Source of the DNA: Desulfobacteraceae bacterium 4572_19
Lineage (GTDB): Bacteria > Desulfobacterota > Desulfobacteria > Desulfobacterales > NBLS01
NCBI GenBank assembly: GCA_002084385.1
Contig: NBLS01000080.1
Location: 1 to 8,393, forward strand
Direction of reading: 5' to 3'
Length of the DNA stretch: 8,393 bases
Part shown: piece after piece, positions 1-6,448 of the stretch
How the letters are laid out: every line of letters begins with the position of its first letter
Position numbering within the stretch: position 1 is the stretch's first letter
The notes under the pieces: model-generated
Seen by the model: only the letters and a program-made list of their open reading frames with translations
Told to the model about the DNA's origin: nothing
Database searches by the model: none
Program-made: the position numbers and the translations under genes

Positions 1-51
1 AACAAAAAGCCTGCACAAAATTTGAATAATTATTTTTTTCCAACTCCCTAA

Positions 52-66
52 GTAACCGTTCACAAG
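52..66 (+). repeat. Solo copy of the IS66-type MITE end motif upstream of fliF
   Basis: The sequence GTAACCGTTCACAAG matches the terminal repeat of the three full elements in this window (GTAA[G/C]CGTTCAC followed by AAG), but no element body follows. It begins directly after a TAA at 49-51 that closes a frame open from base 1. That 16-codon stretch (Asn/Lys/Phe-rich) may be the end of an upstream gene, but it is too short to identify. The motif may be a remnant left by deletion or a chance match. Its position just before the fliF ribosome binding site makes a regulatory role possible but unproven. Confidence 0.45.
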
Positions 67-83
67 TAAATTTGGTGGATATT

Positions 84-1817
84 ATGAACAAGGTATTTGA
101 ACAGATTATAAATATTTTTAAAAGTATGCCGCTTATCCGAAAAATCATAATGGGAGTGGTGTTGTTTGTTGTAATAATAAGTTTTGTAGTAATGTTTTAC
201 TGGGCTAATAAAGTCGAGTATAAACCTGCATATACAGGATTATCCACTGAAGATGCGGCACAAATAGTTGAAAAATTAAAGGAACTTAGAATGCCGTATC
301 GTATTGAGGGAGGTGGCGGCACAATAACTGTTCCGGCTGATAATGTATATGATGTAAGATTGTCCATGGCAGGAGCAGGGCTTCCCAAGGGTAGCGGTGT
401 TGGGTATGAAGTTTTTGATGAAGCTGATTTTGGTACCACAGAATTTGTTCAACAGCTTAACAGGCAAAGGGCATTACAAGGAGAACTTGCAAGAACAATA
501 AGAGAATTTAATGAAGTTATAGATGCAAAGGTAATGATCGTTCTGCCAAAGGATTCGGTATTTATTGAAGAAACAAGACCACCTTCTGTTTCGGTGCTTT
601 TAAAGTTAAAAGAGCCATTAGATGAAGAAAAAATTGATGCAGTGGTTTATCTTGTGGCATCATCTATAGAAGATATGACTCCAAAACAGGTTACTGTTGT
701 AGATACTACAGGTAGTGTATTATTTAAGGGTAAAACGGAAGCTGAAGCTGCAGAAAAAATTGCAAATACACTTGCAAAAACCCAACTTCAATATAAAGCT
801 TTTGTGGAATCAAATTTAGCAAAACAGATACAATCCATGTTGGAAAGAATAGTCGGGGCTAATAAAGCTATTGTTCGTGTTACATCTGATATGGATTTTA
901 GTAGTGTAAATGTGGCCGAAGAAATTTATGATCCGGCCGAGAGAAATACTCCGTTTGTAAGAAGTAGAAAAAGTTTATCGGAAAATAAGGAAGTGAAAGC
1001 AGAAGATATTGGTGAAGTCTCCAGTGTAAATCCTGTTGTACCGCCCGGTGAATTAGATGGTGCAGGTAATATGTTGGAAAAAGTTCAAAAAGCTAATGAT
1101 ACGGTTAATTATGAATTAAGTAAAACAACAAGAAAAACTGTAAAACCAATTGCAGAGCTTAAAAGATTGTCGGTTGCGGCTGTGATTGACGGTAACTACG
1201 TAATGGAAGTAGATGAAAGTGGAAGGCGTGTAAGAACGTATGTACCGAGAACGGATGCTGAAATGGAACAATTTCGCAGTATTGTTTCCAAAGCAATGGG
1301 GTATAGTGAAAATCGTGAGGATCAGGTTTCTGTCGAATCTTTTCCTTTTTCCTCGTTGGAGGAGTTTGCAGCAACTGATGTTTCTAAATTTGATTTAAAG
1401 ACTATTCAAAAAGAGTATGGTCGTATTATAGCAAATCTATTACTTGTAGTTTTATTGTTCCTTCTTATTGTTAGGCCAATTATAAAAGTTGTAAGAGAGA
1501 TAAACAAAAGCGAGGAAGATGCAGCAACAGCCCTTCTTGAAGAAGAAGCCAGGATACTATTGGAAGAGGAGCAAAAAGAGACAGTTGATTTTGATGAAAT
1601 GTCTCCAAGCGAAAAAGCAAATTTTATGAATACTCTTCCTACATTTGAAAGAGCTGCCTATCTTGAAAAGATGTCATCTGCAGAAAAATTAGCTTATTTA
1701 GAACAGATGTCACCATCTGAAAAAGCAGCATTTTACGCTGAAGAGAGTGTGCCGAAAACAGCAAATATTATTAAGGGATGGTTAAATGAGGAGGGAAGTT
1801 TTGGCGTTGGTTTGTGA
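84..1817 (+). CDS. fliF: Flagellar MS-ring protein FliF
   Basis: FliF builds the MS ring, the membrane base on which the rotor and the export gate assemble. I chose ATG 84 because GGTGG at 74-78 is a suitably spaced ribosome binding site; TTG 72 and GTG 75 are in frame alternatives. The 577-residue product has a first membrane segment at about 17-40, the YscJ/FliF ring-building region at about 44-220, the FliF C region to about 430, and a second membrane segment at about 449-466. A cytoplasmic tail follows. The tail is longer than usual: an acidic coiled stretch, four 12-residue repeats (506-553), then the expected FliG-binding end with IIKGWLNEE. The last residues (GSFGVGL) look like an out-of-frame reading of fliG codons, because the gene runs 32 bp into fliG. 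Identity is very secure; the exact natural C-terminus is less so. Confidence 0.96.
   Translation: MNKVFEQIINIFKSMPLIRKIIMGVVLFVVIISFVVMFYWANKVEYKPAYTGLSTEDAAQIVEKLKELRMPYRIEGGGGTITVPADNVYDVRLSMAGAGLPKGSGVGYEVFDEADFGTTEFVQQLNRQRALQGELARTIREFNEVIDAKVMIVLPKDSVFIEETRPPSVSVLLKLKEPLDEEKIDAVVYLVASSIEDMTPKQVTVVDTTGSVLFKGKTEAEAAEKIANTLAKTQLQYKAFVESNLAKQIQSMLERIVGANKAIVRVTSDMDFSSVNVAEEIYDPAERNTPFVRSRKSLSENKEVKAEDIGEVSSVNPVVPPGELDGAGNMLEKVQKANDTVNYELSKTTRKTVKPIAELKRLSVAAVIDGNYVMEVDESGRRVRTYVPRTDAEMEQFRSIVSKAMGYSENREDQVSVESFPFSSLEEFAATDVSKFDLKTIQKEYGRIIANLLLVVLLFLLIVRPIIKVVREINKSEEDAATALLEEEARILLEEEQKETVDFDEMSPSEKANFMNTLPTFERAAYLEKMSSAEKLAYLEQMSPSEKAAFYAEESVPKTANIIKGWLNEEGSFGVGL
1599..1742 (+). repeat. 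Four tandem 36-bp (12-residue) repeats in the FliF tail
   Basis: Within fliF, four consecutive 12-residue units read MSPSEKANFMNT, LPTFERAAYLEK, MSSAEKLAYLEQ and MSPSEKAAFYAE. The pattern is hydrophobic-small-x-x-E-K/R-A/L-A-aromatic. The DNA copies differ at many synonymous positions, so the repeat is kept at protein level and is not a fresh duplication. The same period and a similar pattern occur in the MotE C-terminus encoded at 6142-6285 and in the middle domain of FliG, both built on MgtE-N-like helical repeats. Confidence 0.85.
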
Positions 1818-2649
1818 TGATTATATTGAAAGATTTGAAGGAGAAACCAATCTTGTAATTGAGGGAGAATCCTTTTTGAAAAGTGTTATTGCAGGTTCAT
1901 TGGACGATGATCAGGCGGCAGCAATTTTAAAAGATATTGATGATAGAAAGCGTGATGTTCCATTTGTATGGAGTAAAAATATTGATATTTCAATTTTGTC
2001 TAACTATATTGAAAGTGAGCATCCTCAAACGATAGCAATGATTTTGGCACATCTTCCTTCAGAGGTAGCTTCCGAGGTGATGATGAATATTCCTGATGAA
2101 CGAAAAGGAGATATCGCTTTGAGAATTGCACTTTTAAGCCAAATTCCTGACGAAGTTGTAAGGGATGTGGATACTGCCCTTAAAGCAGAATTAAGTGATA
2201 GAGGCGGAGGAGCAGGAGGTAAAGTTGGCGGTGTGCAGGTACTTGTTGATATTCTTAACGGTGTAGATAAATCAACTGAAGATGCTATTATGGAAATAAT
2301 TGAGGAGGAGCGTAGTGAAATGGCAGGCGATATCAGAGATATGATGTTTGTCTTTGAAGATCTGGTTGGAGTGGATGATAAGGCTATGAGAGAGATTCTT
2401 AAAACTGTAGAGGGCCAGCAGTTAACTTATGCCTTGAAAACGGCAAGTGAAGAGATGAGAACTAAAATATTTTCAAATCTTTCCCAGAGAGCGGCAGAAA
2501 TGCTTAATGAAGATCTTGAAGTTATGGGCCCTGTTCGTCTTGCTGAAGTTGAAGAGGCACAACAAGCGATTGTTCGTTCGGCCAAGGAACTTGAAATGAG
2601 TGGAACTATTGTCCTTGGTGGTAAAGGAAAGGATGATGTTCTTGTATGA
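1786..2649 (+). CDS. fliG: Flagellar motor switch protein FliG, N-terminally short
   Basis: FliG is the rotor C-ring protein that binds FliF through its N domain, and through its C domain touches the stator to make torque and switch direction. The 287 residues start part-way through the N domain, whereas the family usually has about 330-345. The EHPQT motif of the middle domain is at 78-82, a Gly-rich linker at 139-149 and MFVF at 187-190. The torque-region residues aligning with E. coli K264, R281, D288/D289 and R297 are K218, R235, E242/D243 and R251. The C-terminus (DDVLV) is complete. The first about 50 residues, helices that grip the FliF tail, are missing, and a TAA stands directly before ATG 1786. 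AAGGGATGG at 1773-1781 could serve as ribosome binding site. A deletion across the fliF/fliG junction is the simplest explanation; an assembly error is the alternative. Confidence 0.93.
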   Translation: MRREVLALVCDDYIERFEGETNLVIEGESFLKSVIAGSLDDDQAAAILKDIDDRKRDVPFVWSKNIDISILSNYIESEHPQTIAMILAHLPSEVASEVMMNIPDERKGDIALRIALLSQIPDEVVRDVDTALKAELSDRGGGAGGKVGGVQVLVDILNGVDKSTEDAIMEIIEEERSEMAGDIRDMMFVFEDLVGVDDKAMREILKTVEGQQLTYALKTASEEMRTKIFSNLSQRAAEMLNEDLEVMGPVRLAEVEEAQQAIVRSAKELEMSGTIVLGGKGKDDVLV

Positions 2650-2655
2650 TAAATT
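2636..2655 (+). pseudogene. Displaced original 5' end of fliH
   Basis: ATG 2636 sits 7 bases after AAGGA (2624-2628) in the last codons of fliG. It reads M-F-L-Y and then enters the target duplication GATAAATT. With MITE A and one duplication removed (164 bp), this frame continues without a break into fliH (MFLYDKFNGNN and onward). In the present sequence the frame meets a TAA formed at the element edge (2657-2659), so this start can no longer make FliH. This is an inference from the sequence, but it is internally consistent in frame, duplication and ribosome binding site. Confidence 0.75.
2648..2655. repeat. Left 8-bp target site duplication of MITE A
   Basis: GATAAATT directly before the element is identical to the 8 bases directly after it (2812-2819). 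It overlaps the last two bases of the fliG TGA stop, so the insertion left fliG intact. Confidence 0.92.
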
Positions 2656-2703
2656 GTAACCGTTCACGAACAAGAAATGTTATTTTTCGGTAATCTCACA
2701 TTT

Positions 2704-2811
2704 GTAAGCGTTTACAAGTGCCTTATATTCGCATAAATAGCTTGGCATATAATAGTTGTCCTATATATGACAAGCTGTTTATGTGAAGATGAGGTGCTTG
2801 TGAACGCTTAC
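2704..2811 (+). other. 48-bp hairpin of MITE A in the fliG-fliH mRNA
   Basis: The two 48-base arms (2704-2751 and 2764-2811) surround a 12-base loop. Forty positions are Watson-Crick pairs. Of the eight others, six become G-U pairs in RNA transcribed in the operon direction and only two are true mismatches. The complementary RNA would have A-C clashes at those six positions. The hairpin would place the fliH ATG at 2767 within the stem. It could affect fliH translation, mRNA processing or stability; which of these occurs cannot be seen from sequence. No T-tract follows, so it is not a typical intrinsic terminator. Confidence 0.8.
2748..2753 (+). promoter_or_regulatory. Possible outward -10 box inside MITE A
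   Basis: TATAAT is a perfect -10 match and lies 13 bases before the fliH ATG at 2767. It is present in all three element copies. No good -35 hexamer is found 16-18 bases upstream, so promoter function is only a possibility. If active it would give a very short leader for fliH and the genes behind it. Confidence 0.25.
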
Positions 2812-3885
2812 GATAAATTTAATGGGAATAATAGTGTGAATGAACAAAATTTTCAACCGTTGGTTCCTGCAAGTGTGGGGCAGCCAGATAATGAAGATGA
2901 AGCTTCTCTGGAGGGTTCAAGAAAAGAAGCTACAGAGCTTTTTAAGGCGTTGTATAAAGAGTCTAAGAAATCTAAGGATGTTGATGAATTTTCACCGTTT
3001 TATACGTCTGAAAATGCTGAGTCAGGTAATTTTGGACAAGATGACGATGAGGAACATTTTAAGCCGTTATATTCGAGTAAATCAGATTCCGAAACAATGC
3101 CCAAAAAACCACCTGATAAAGCATTGTCTGATGAGGTATCAGATAAATCATCTGATACTTCACAGGATATATCAGCGGAAACTTCCTTGGAAGATGCCGG
3201 TAATATAGAATCGGAAACATCAGATGCTTCAGAGGAACATCTTAAAAATGCTTCTGCAATGAAAGTTGCCGAACAGGCCGCATGGAAAGAGGGTTTCTTA
3301 AAAGGTGAGAAAGATGGTTTTGATAAGGGGCATAAAGAAGGTGTGGACAAAGGGTTTGAAGAGGGTGTTGCACGGGGTAAGGAAGAGGGGATAAAAGAAG
3401 GTCTGAAAGAAGGTACTGATGCAGGTTATGCAGAAGGTGTTGGCAAGGCAGAAGCACAAACAGCTTATTTGCATCAAATTATTACGGAACTTGATACTCT
3501 CTGGGTAAATATGGTGAAAAAGCATGAAGTTCAGATTATAGATCTTATTTCTAAAATTGCGGGCAAGGTTGTATCGGGAGCGGTTAAAGTAGATAATGAT
3601 ATTGTAAAAAGAGCTATTCTTCATGCGTTTGAGGTAATGCCGGAAACAGTTGATGTATCAATAAGTGTAAATCCAGAAGATTACGAATATATCGAGATGA
3701 TAAAAGAGGACTTTTTTGCTGCATTTAAAGAACTTCAGAGTATTTCTGTAAATGCAACTCCGGCTGTAAACAGGGGAGGGTGTAAGGTGGAATCCAAGGT
3801 TGGACAGATAAACAGCAGTATTGAAGAGAGGCTTGCAAATATCTTTCTCTTGATATGGATTGGAATCCTTATATTGATGCTGTAA
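2767..3885 (+). CDS. fliH: Flagellar export ATPase regulator FliH with MITE-derived N-terminus
   Basis: FliH holds the ATPase FliI and links it to the C ring and export gate. From ATG 2767 the product has 372 residues. The first 15 (MTSCLCEDEVLVNAY) are encoded by MITE A; the native frame resumes at the target duplication. GTG 2800 and GTG 2836 are alternative starts; GTG 2836 lies outside the hairpin, with GGG at 2824-2826 as a weak ribosome binding site. Residues 18-160 are acidic and probably disordered, with four F-x-P/A-L/F-Y/V motifs (29, 59, 75, 98). Thirteen glycines spaced exactly four apart follow (176-224), the FliH GxxxG signature, then a V-ATPase E-subunit-like C domain (about 235-355). 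The hydrophobic end (FLLIWIGILILML) is an out-of-frame reading of the fliI start and is atypical. Family identity is secure; the start is uncertain. Confidence 0.9.
   Translation: MTSCLCEDEVLVNAYDKFNGNNSVNEQNFQPLVPASVGQPDNEDEASLEGSRKEATELFKALYKESKKSKDVDEFSPFYTSENAESGNFGQDDDEEHFKPLYSSKSDSETMPKKPPDKALSDEVSDKSSDTSQDISAETSLEDAGNIESETSDASEEHLKNASAMKVAEQAAWKEGFLKGEKDGFDKGHKEGVDKGFEEGVARGKEEGIKEGLKEGTDAGYAEGVGKAEAQTAYLHQIITELDTLWVNMVKKHEVQIIDLISKIAGKVVSGAVKVDNDIVKRAILHAFEVMPETVDVSISVNPEDYEYIEMIKEDFFAAFKELQSISVNATPAVNRGGCKVESKVGQINSSIEERLANIFLLIWIGILILML
2812..2819. repeat. Right 8-bp target site duplication of MITE A
   Basis: GATAAATT is identical to 2648-2655. Here it encodes Asp-Lys-Phe at the junction where FliH returns from element-derived to native sequence. 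Confidence 0.92.
3292..3438 (+). repeat. GxxxG glycine-zipper repeat of FliH
   Basis: Thirteen glycines recur every fourth residue without a break (residues 176 to 224 of the ATG 2767 product), mostly as x-K/E-G or D-K-G units. GxxxG runs in FliH are known and are thought to pack the dimer helices; this is a long uninterrupted example. Confidence 0.9.
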
Positions 3886-5168
3886 ATGACTGTAAGTGTA
3901 CAGTTGTTCAGGGCAAAATTGTTAAGGTTGTTGGATTAGTGGCAGAAGCTTTTGGCCTTGGTATGAGTATTGGAAGTTTGTGTAGTATAAAAAATGAACA
4001 TGGCTTAGATGTTATGGCCGAGGTAGTCGGATTTAAAGATGACAGGGCATTATTGATGCCTTATGGTGATACTCGTGGTTTAAGACCAGGCAGTCAAATA
4101 ACTCTTTTGGAAAGTAGTCCAACAGTAATGATTGGAGAAAATTTTCTGGGAAGAGTTATGGATGGCATGGGGGAGCCGATAGATGGCAGGGGACCTATTA
4201 AGGGTACGGATATATATCCTCTTTATGGCAAAGCCATTAATCCTCTGGAACGAAGACCAATAAAAGAGTTGATGGATGTTGGAATTGCCGCTGTAAATAC
4301 AATAATTCCTTTGGGCAGAGGTCAAAGAATTGCTATAATGGCAGGTTCCGGGGTAGGCAAAAGTGTCTTAATGGGAATGATGACTAAACATACAGCCGCT
4401 GATGTTACTGTAATAGGGTTGGTTGGAGAGCGTGGAAGAGAGGTTAAGGATTTTGTTGCAGATACATTGGGTGAAGAAGGATTAAAACATGCTGTGGTTG
4501 TTGCCGCAACTTCTGATTCTCCTCCCCTTGTAAGAATGAGAGGGGCGTATCTTGCTACAACAATAGCCGAGTATTTTAGGGATCAGGGTAAAAATGTTCT
4601 TCTTATGGTGGATTCCATAACCCGTTTTGCCATGTCTTCAAGGGATGTTGGGCTTGCAGCAGGAGAACCTCCAACAACACGCGGATACACACCGTCATTT
4701 TTTGTTCAAATTCCAATTTTGTTGGAAAGAGCTGGTACTGTAAGTGGAAAAGGCAGTATTACCGGTATTTACACGGTTCTTGTTGAAGGGGATGATATGA
4801 ACGATCCTGTCGGCGATACTGTTCGTTCTATTGTGGATGGGCATATTGTGTTATCCAGAAAACTTGCAAATCGTGGACACTATCCTGCCATAGAAGTGTT
4901 AGAAAGTGTAAGTCGTGTTATGCATGATGTATGTTCTCCTGAAAATATGGAGTATAGAAATCGTGCAGTGGATCTTCTTTCAACATGGAAAGATTCCGAA
5001 GATATGATTATGATGGGTGCATATGTAAGTGGCTCTGATCCTAAAATTGATGAAGCACGAAAACTTGTCCCGGAGATAATAAATTTGCTTAGGCAACAGG
5101 TAGGAAAAAGAGTTACATACAATGAGTCAATACAAAAATTAAAGGAAATATTAGGGCCAGGACGTTGA
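3855..5168 (+). CDS. fliI: Flagellum-specific export ATPase FliI
   Basis: FliI is the hexameric F1-beta-like ATPase that energises and unloads substrates at the flagellar type III export gate. The 437-residue length is normal. The N-terminal barrel domain precedes Walker A GSGVGKS at 164-170. The catalytic glutamate is in GERGRE (E192), Walker B ends LLMVD at 249-253, and the GEPPTTRGYTPS segment (270-281) and an SVSR at 351-354, the likely arginine finger by analogy with F1-alpha, are all present. ATG 3855 is the only start in this frame after an in-frame TGA at 3822-3824. The site has no strong ribosome binding site and overlaps the end of fliH by 31 bp, so translation is probably coupled to fliH. 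The gene ends in a 4-bp overlap with fliJ. Confidence 0.97.
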   Translation: MDWNPYIDAVNDCKCTVVQGKIVKVVGLVAEAFGLGMSIGSLCSIKNEHGLDVMAEVVGFKDDRALLMPYGDTRGLRPGSQITLLESSPTVMIGENFLGRVMDGMGEPIDGRGPIKGTDIYPLYGKAINPLERRPIKELMDVGIAAVNTIIPLGRGQRIAIMAGSGVGKSVLMGMMTKHTAADVTVIGLVGERGREVKDFVADTLGEEGLKHAVVVAATSDSPPLVRMRGAYLATTIAEYFRDQGKNVLLMVDSITRFAMSSRDVGLAAGEPPTTRGYTPSFFVQIPILLERAGTVSGKGSITGIYTVLVEGDDMNDPVGDTVRSIVDGHIVLSRKLANRGHYPAIEVLESVSRVMHDVCSPENMEYRNRAVDLLSTWKDSEDMIMMGAYVSGSDPKIDEARKLVPEIINLLRQQVGKRVTYNESIQKLKEILGPGR

Positions 5169-5617
5169 AAAAATTTCATTTTAGTTTAGAATCACTTTTA
5201 ACTTACAGAATATTCTTAGAACGAAAAGCAAAGGAAGATGTGGTATCTGCACTGGGCGATATAAGAAAGTGTGAGCAAACTATTGTAGATTTTATGCAGG
5301 AACATAAAAAGACTTTTGGTTTATTGGATAAGGAAACAGATGCCGGTATAGGTGTGGAAAAATTTCGTCTTTATAATGAATATCTTGAAGATTTGGAACG
5401 GGAAGTTAAAGAGGCTGAAAAACAATTGGTACAACTGAAAAATAAGCTTTTAGAAAAACAGGAGATATTAAAGCAACGAGCGATGCAAAAAAAAATATTA
5501 GAGAAAGTAAAGGATCTAAAAAAAGAGGAGTATGATAAAGAGGTGTTGGATATGTTGCAAAAGGAAGCAGATGATATGATTTCGTTAAAAAAAGCGAGGG
5601 AGATAATAGAAAAATGA
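5165..5617 (+). CDS. fliJ: Flagellar export protein FliJ
   Basis: FliJ is a small coiled-coil protein that inserts in the FliI ring like the gamma stalk of F1 and escorts export chaperones. The 150-residue product is almost wholly a charged antiparallel coiled coil, starting KKFHFSLESLLTYR, typical of the family. The start is TTG 5165 in a TTGA overlap with the fliI stop, with GGG at 5154-5156 and AGGA at 5159-5162 as weak ribosome binding sites; coupling to fliI is likely. The assignment rests on position, length and the N-terminal pattern, as FliJ sequences diverge strongly. Confidence 0.9.
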   Translation: MKKFHFSLESLLTYRIFLERKAKEDVVSALGDIRKCEQTIVDFMQEHKKTFGLLDKETDAGIGVEKFRLYNEYLEDLEREVKEAEKQLVQLKNKLLEKQEILKQRAMQKKILEKVKDLKKEEYDKEVLDMLQKEADDMISLKKAREIIEK

Positions 5618-6306
5618 TAAACTTTGTTAATAAAAAGACGTATGTTTTAAAAATAACGACAACTTTATTTGCAATTTTGATGATTTTCTTTGTATCATAT
5701 ATGGTTGAGCATTCAATGTGTGAATGTAAATTTGGATTTGGCATAACGCCGGTTTTTGCAGAGGATGCACCTGAAGATAACGAAGATGCAGAAAACTCTG
5801 AGGACGCTGAGGAAGCTGGTAAGCAGGTGCCAACGGAGGAAGATTTAGAGGCAAAAAAGAAACAAGAAGCAGCAGTTTCCGAGAATATGAAATTTGTTTT
5901 AAATGGTCTTGAAGATAAGAGAAAACGTCTTCAGGAGTGGGAAGAGAGGCTAAATAGTAAAAATAAAAAATTAGAAGAGCTTAAAAGTGAAACAGAAGAA
6001 AAAATTGTAAATAACACAGCTCTTTTAAAAAAAATTGAGGATGCAATAGCACGGTTTGATGCGAAAAAATCAAAGAAAAAACTTCAAGAGGAAAAAGCAT
6101 ATGAAGCAGAACTTGCAAAACTTGTGAAGTTATATTCTGGAATGAAAGCCCAAAAAGCCGCCGCAATTATAAATAATCTTAATATGGAAGTTACAAAGGC
6201 AGTTTTCTCACGTATGAAAGGTGATAAAGCCGCCAAGATTCTCTCTTTTGTTAATAGTGAACGAGCTGCAAGGATTAGCGAACGTCTTGCCGCTAAAAAA
6301 CGTTAA
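5614..6306 (+). CDS. motE: MotE-like membrane-anchored protein with MgtE-N-like C-terminus
   Basis: The protein of 230 residues has a hydrophobic segment at about 13-32 and a possible cleavage site (PVFA before ED, residues 46-49), then an acidic stretch (50-80), a long coiled coil (about 85-168) and a C domain of four 12-residue helical units (177-224) starting MKAQKAAAI, LNMEVTKAV, MKGDKAAKI and VNSERAARI. This is the MotE layout. MotE in Sinorhizobium is a periplasmic factor that acts with the MotC motility protein; a related small gene commonly follows fliJ in flagellar clusters. Its exact role here is inferred from that. ATG 5614 overlaps the fliJ stop as ATGA, with GAGGGAG upstream (5597-5603). 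Two cysteines (C36, C38) lie after the hydrophobic segment. Confidence 0.85.
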   Translation: MINFVNKKTYVLKITTTLFAILMIFFVSYMVEHSMCECKFGFGITPVFAEDAPEDNEDAENSEDAEEAGKQVPTEEDLEAKKKQEAAVSENMKFVLNGLEDKRKRLQEWEERLNSKNKKLEELKSETEEKIVNNTALLKKIEDAIARFDAKKSKKKLQEEKAYEAELAKLVKLYSGMKAQKAAAIINNLNMEVTKAVFSRMKGDKAAKILSFVNSERAARISERLAAKKR

Positions 6307-6413
6307 GGTGCTTCATGGGTCATAACAACAGGTATGTTTTTTTTGCTTTTGGCACGAACTGCATTAATTTTTTGATCAAGGTTTTGCTTGAGAACTTTTT
6401 TGTCCGAAGGGCA
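6303..6413 (-). pseudogene. Possible gene remnant, minus strand, after motE
   Basis: The 109 bases after motE hold no + strand gene that looks real. On the minus strand a 36-codon frame, closed upstream by a stop at 6414-6416, reads a plausible hydrophilic peptide ending KKNIPVVMTHEAP and then a stop that overlaps the motE stop. It has no start codon. The + strand reading of the same bases is Phe/Cys/Asn-rich, typical of an antisense shadow. I do not recognise the peptide, and it may be chance. Confidence 0.2.
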
Positions 6414-6448
6414 TCATGTCCTTAAAAAGCTATAAACAAATACTTATA

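Larger units (their letters stand above)
2656..2811 (+). mobile_element. MITE A, 156-bp fold-back element of IS66 type, inserted at the start of fliH
   Basis: The element starts GTAACCGTTCAC and ends GTGAACGCTTAC, so its ends are near-perfect inverted repeats. A perfect 8-bp duplication flanks it. It consists of a 48-bp extension (2656-2703) and a 108-bp palindromic core (2704-2811); the core starts with its own copy of the end motif (GTAAGCGTTTAC). It aligns with the reverse complement of B with about 12 mismatches over 156 bp, and with the reverse complement of C with 4 mismatches outside one 26-bp gap. It encodes no transposase. IS66-family elements typically have ends beginning GTAA, often GTAAGCG, and make 8-bp duplications, so an IS66-family enzyme is the likely driver. 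This family assignment is an inference from ends and duplication length. Confidence 0.9.

Noticed and set aside
52..66. GTAA-CG-TTAC motif as a LacI-type operator
   Set aside because: The word has a central CG and near-palindromic form, but it matches the ends of the mobile elements and is better explained by them.
2744..2760. Sigma-54 promoter in MITE A (TGGCA followed by TTG)
   Set aside because: The spacing between the two elements is about 2 bases too long and the GC of the -12 box is absent.
3000..3350. Minus-strand frames opposite fliH (also 3242-3624)
   Set aside because: They are shadows of the Gly/Lys/Glu-rich and Ser-rich FliH code, with Ser/Pro/Leu-rich products.
6321..6344. Intrinsic terminator after motE
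   Set aside because: There is a run of eight T, but the only stem before it is about 4 bp (CATA/TATG), too weak.
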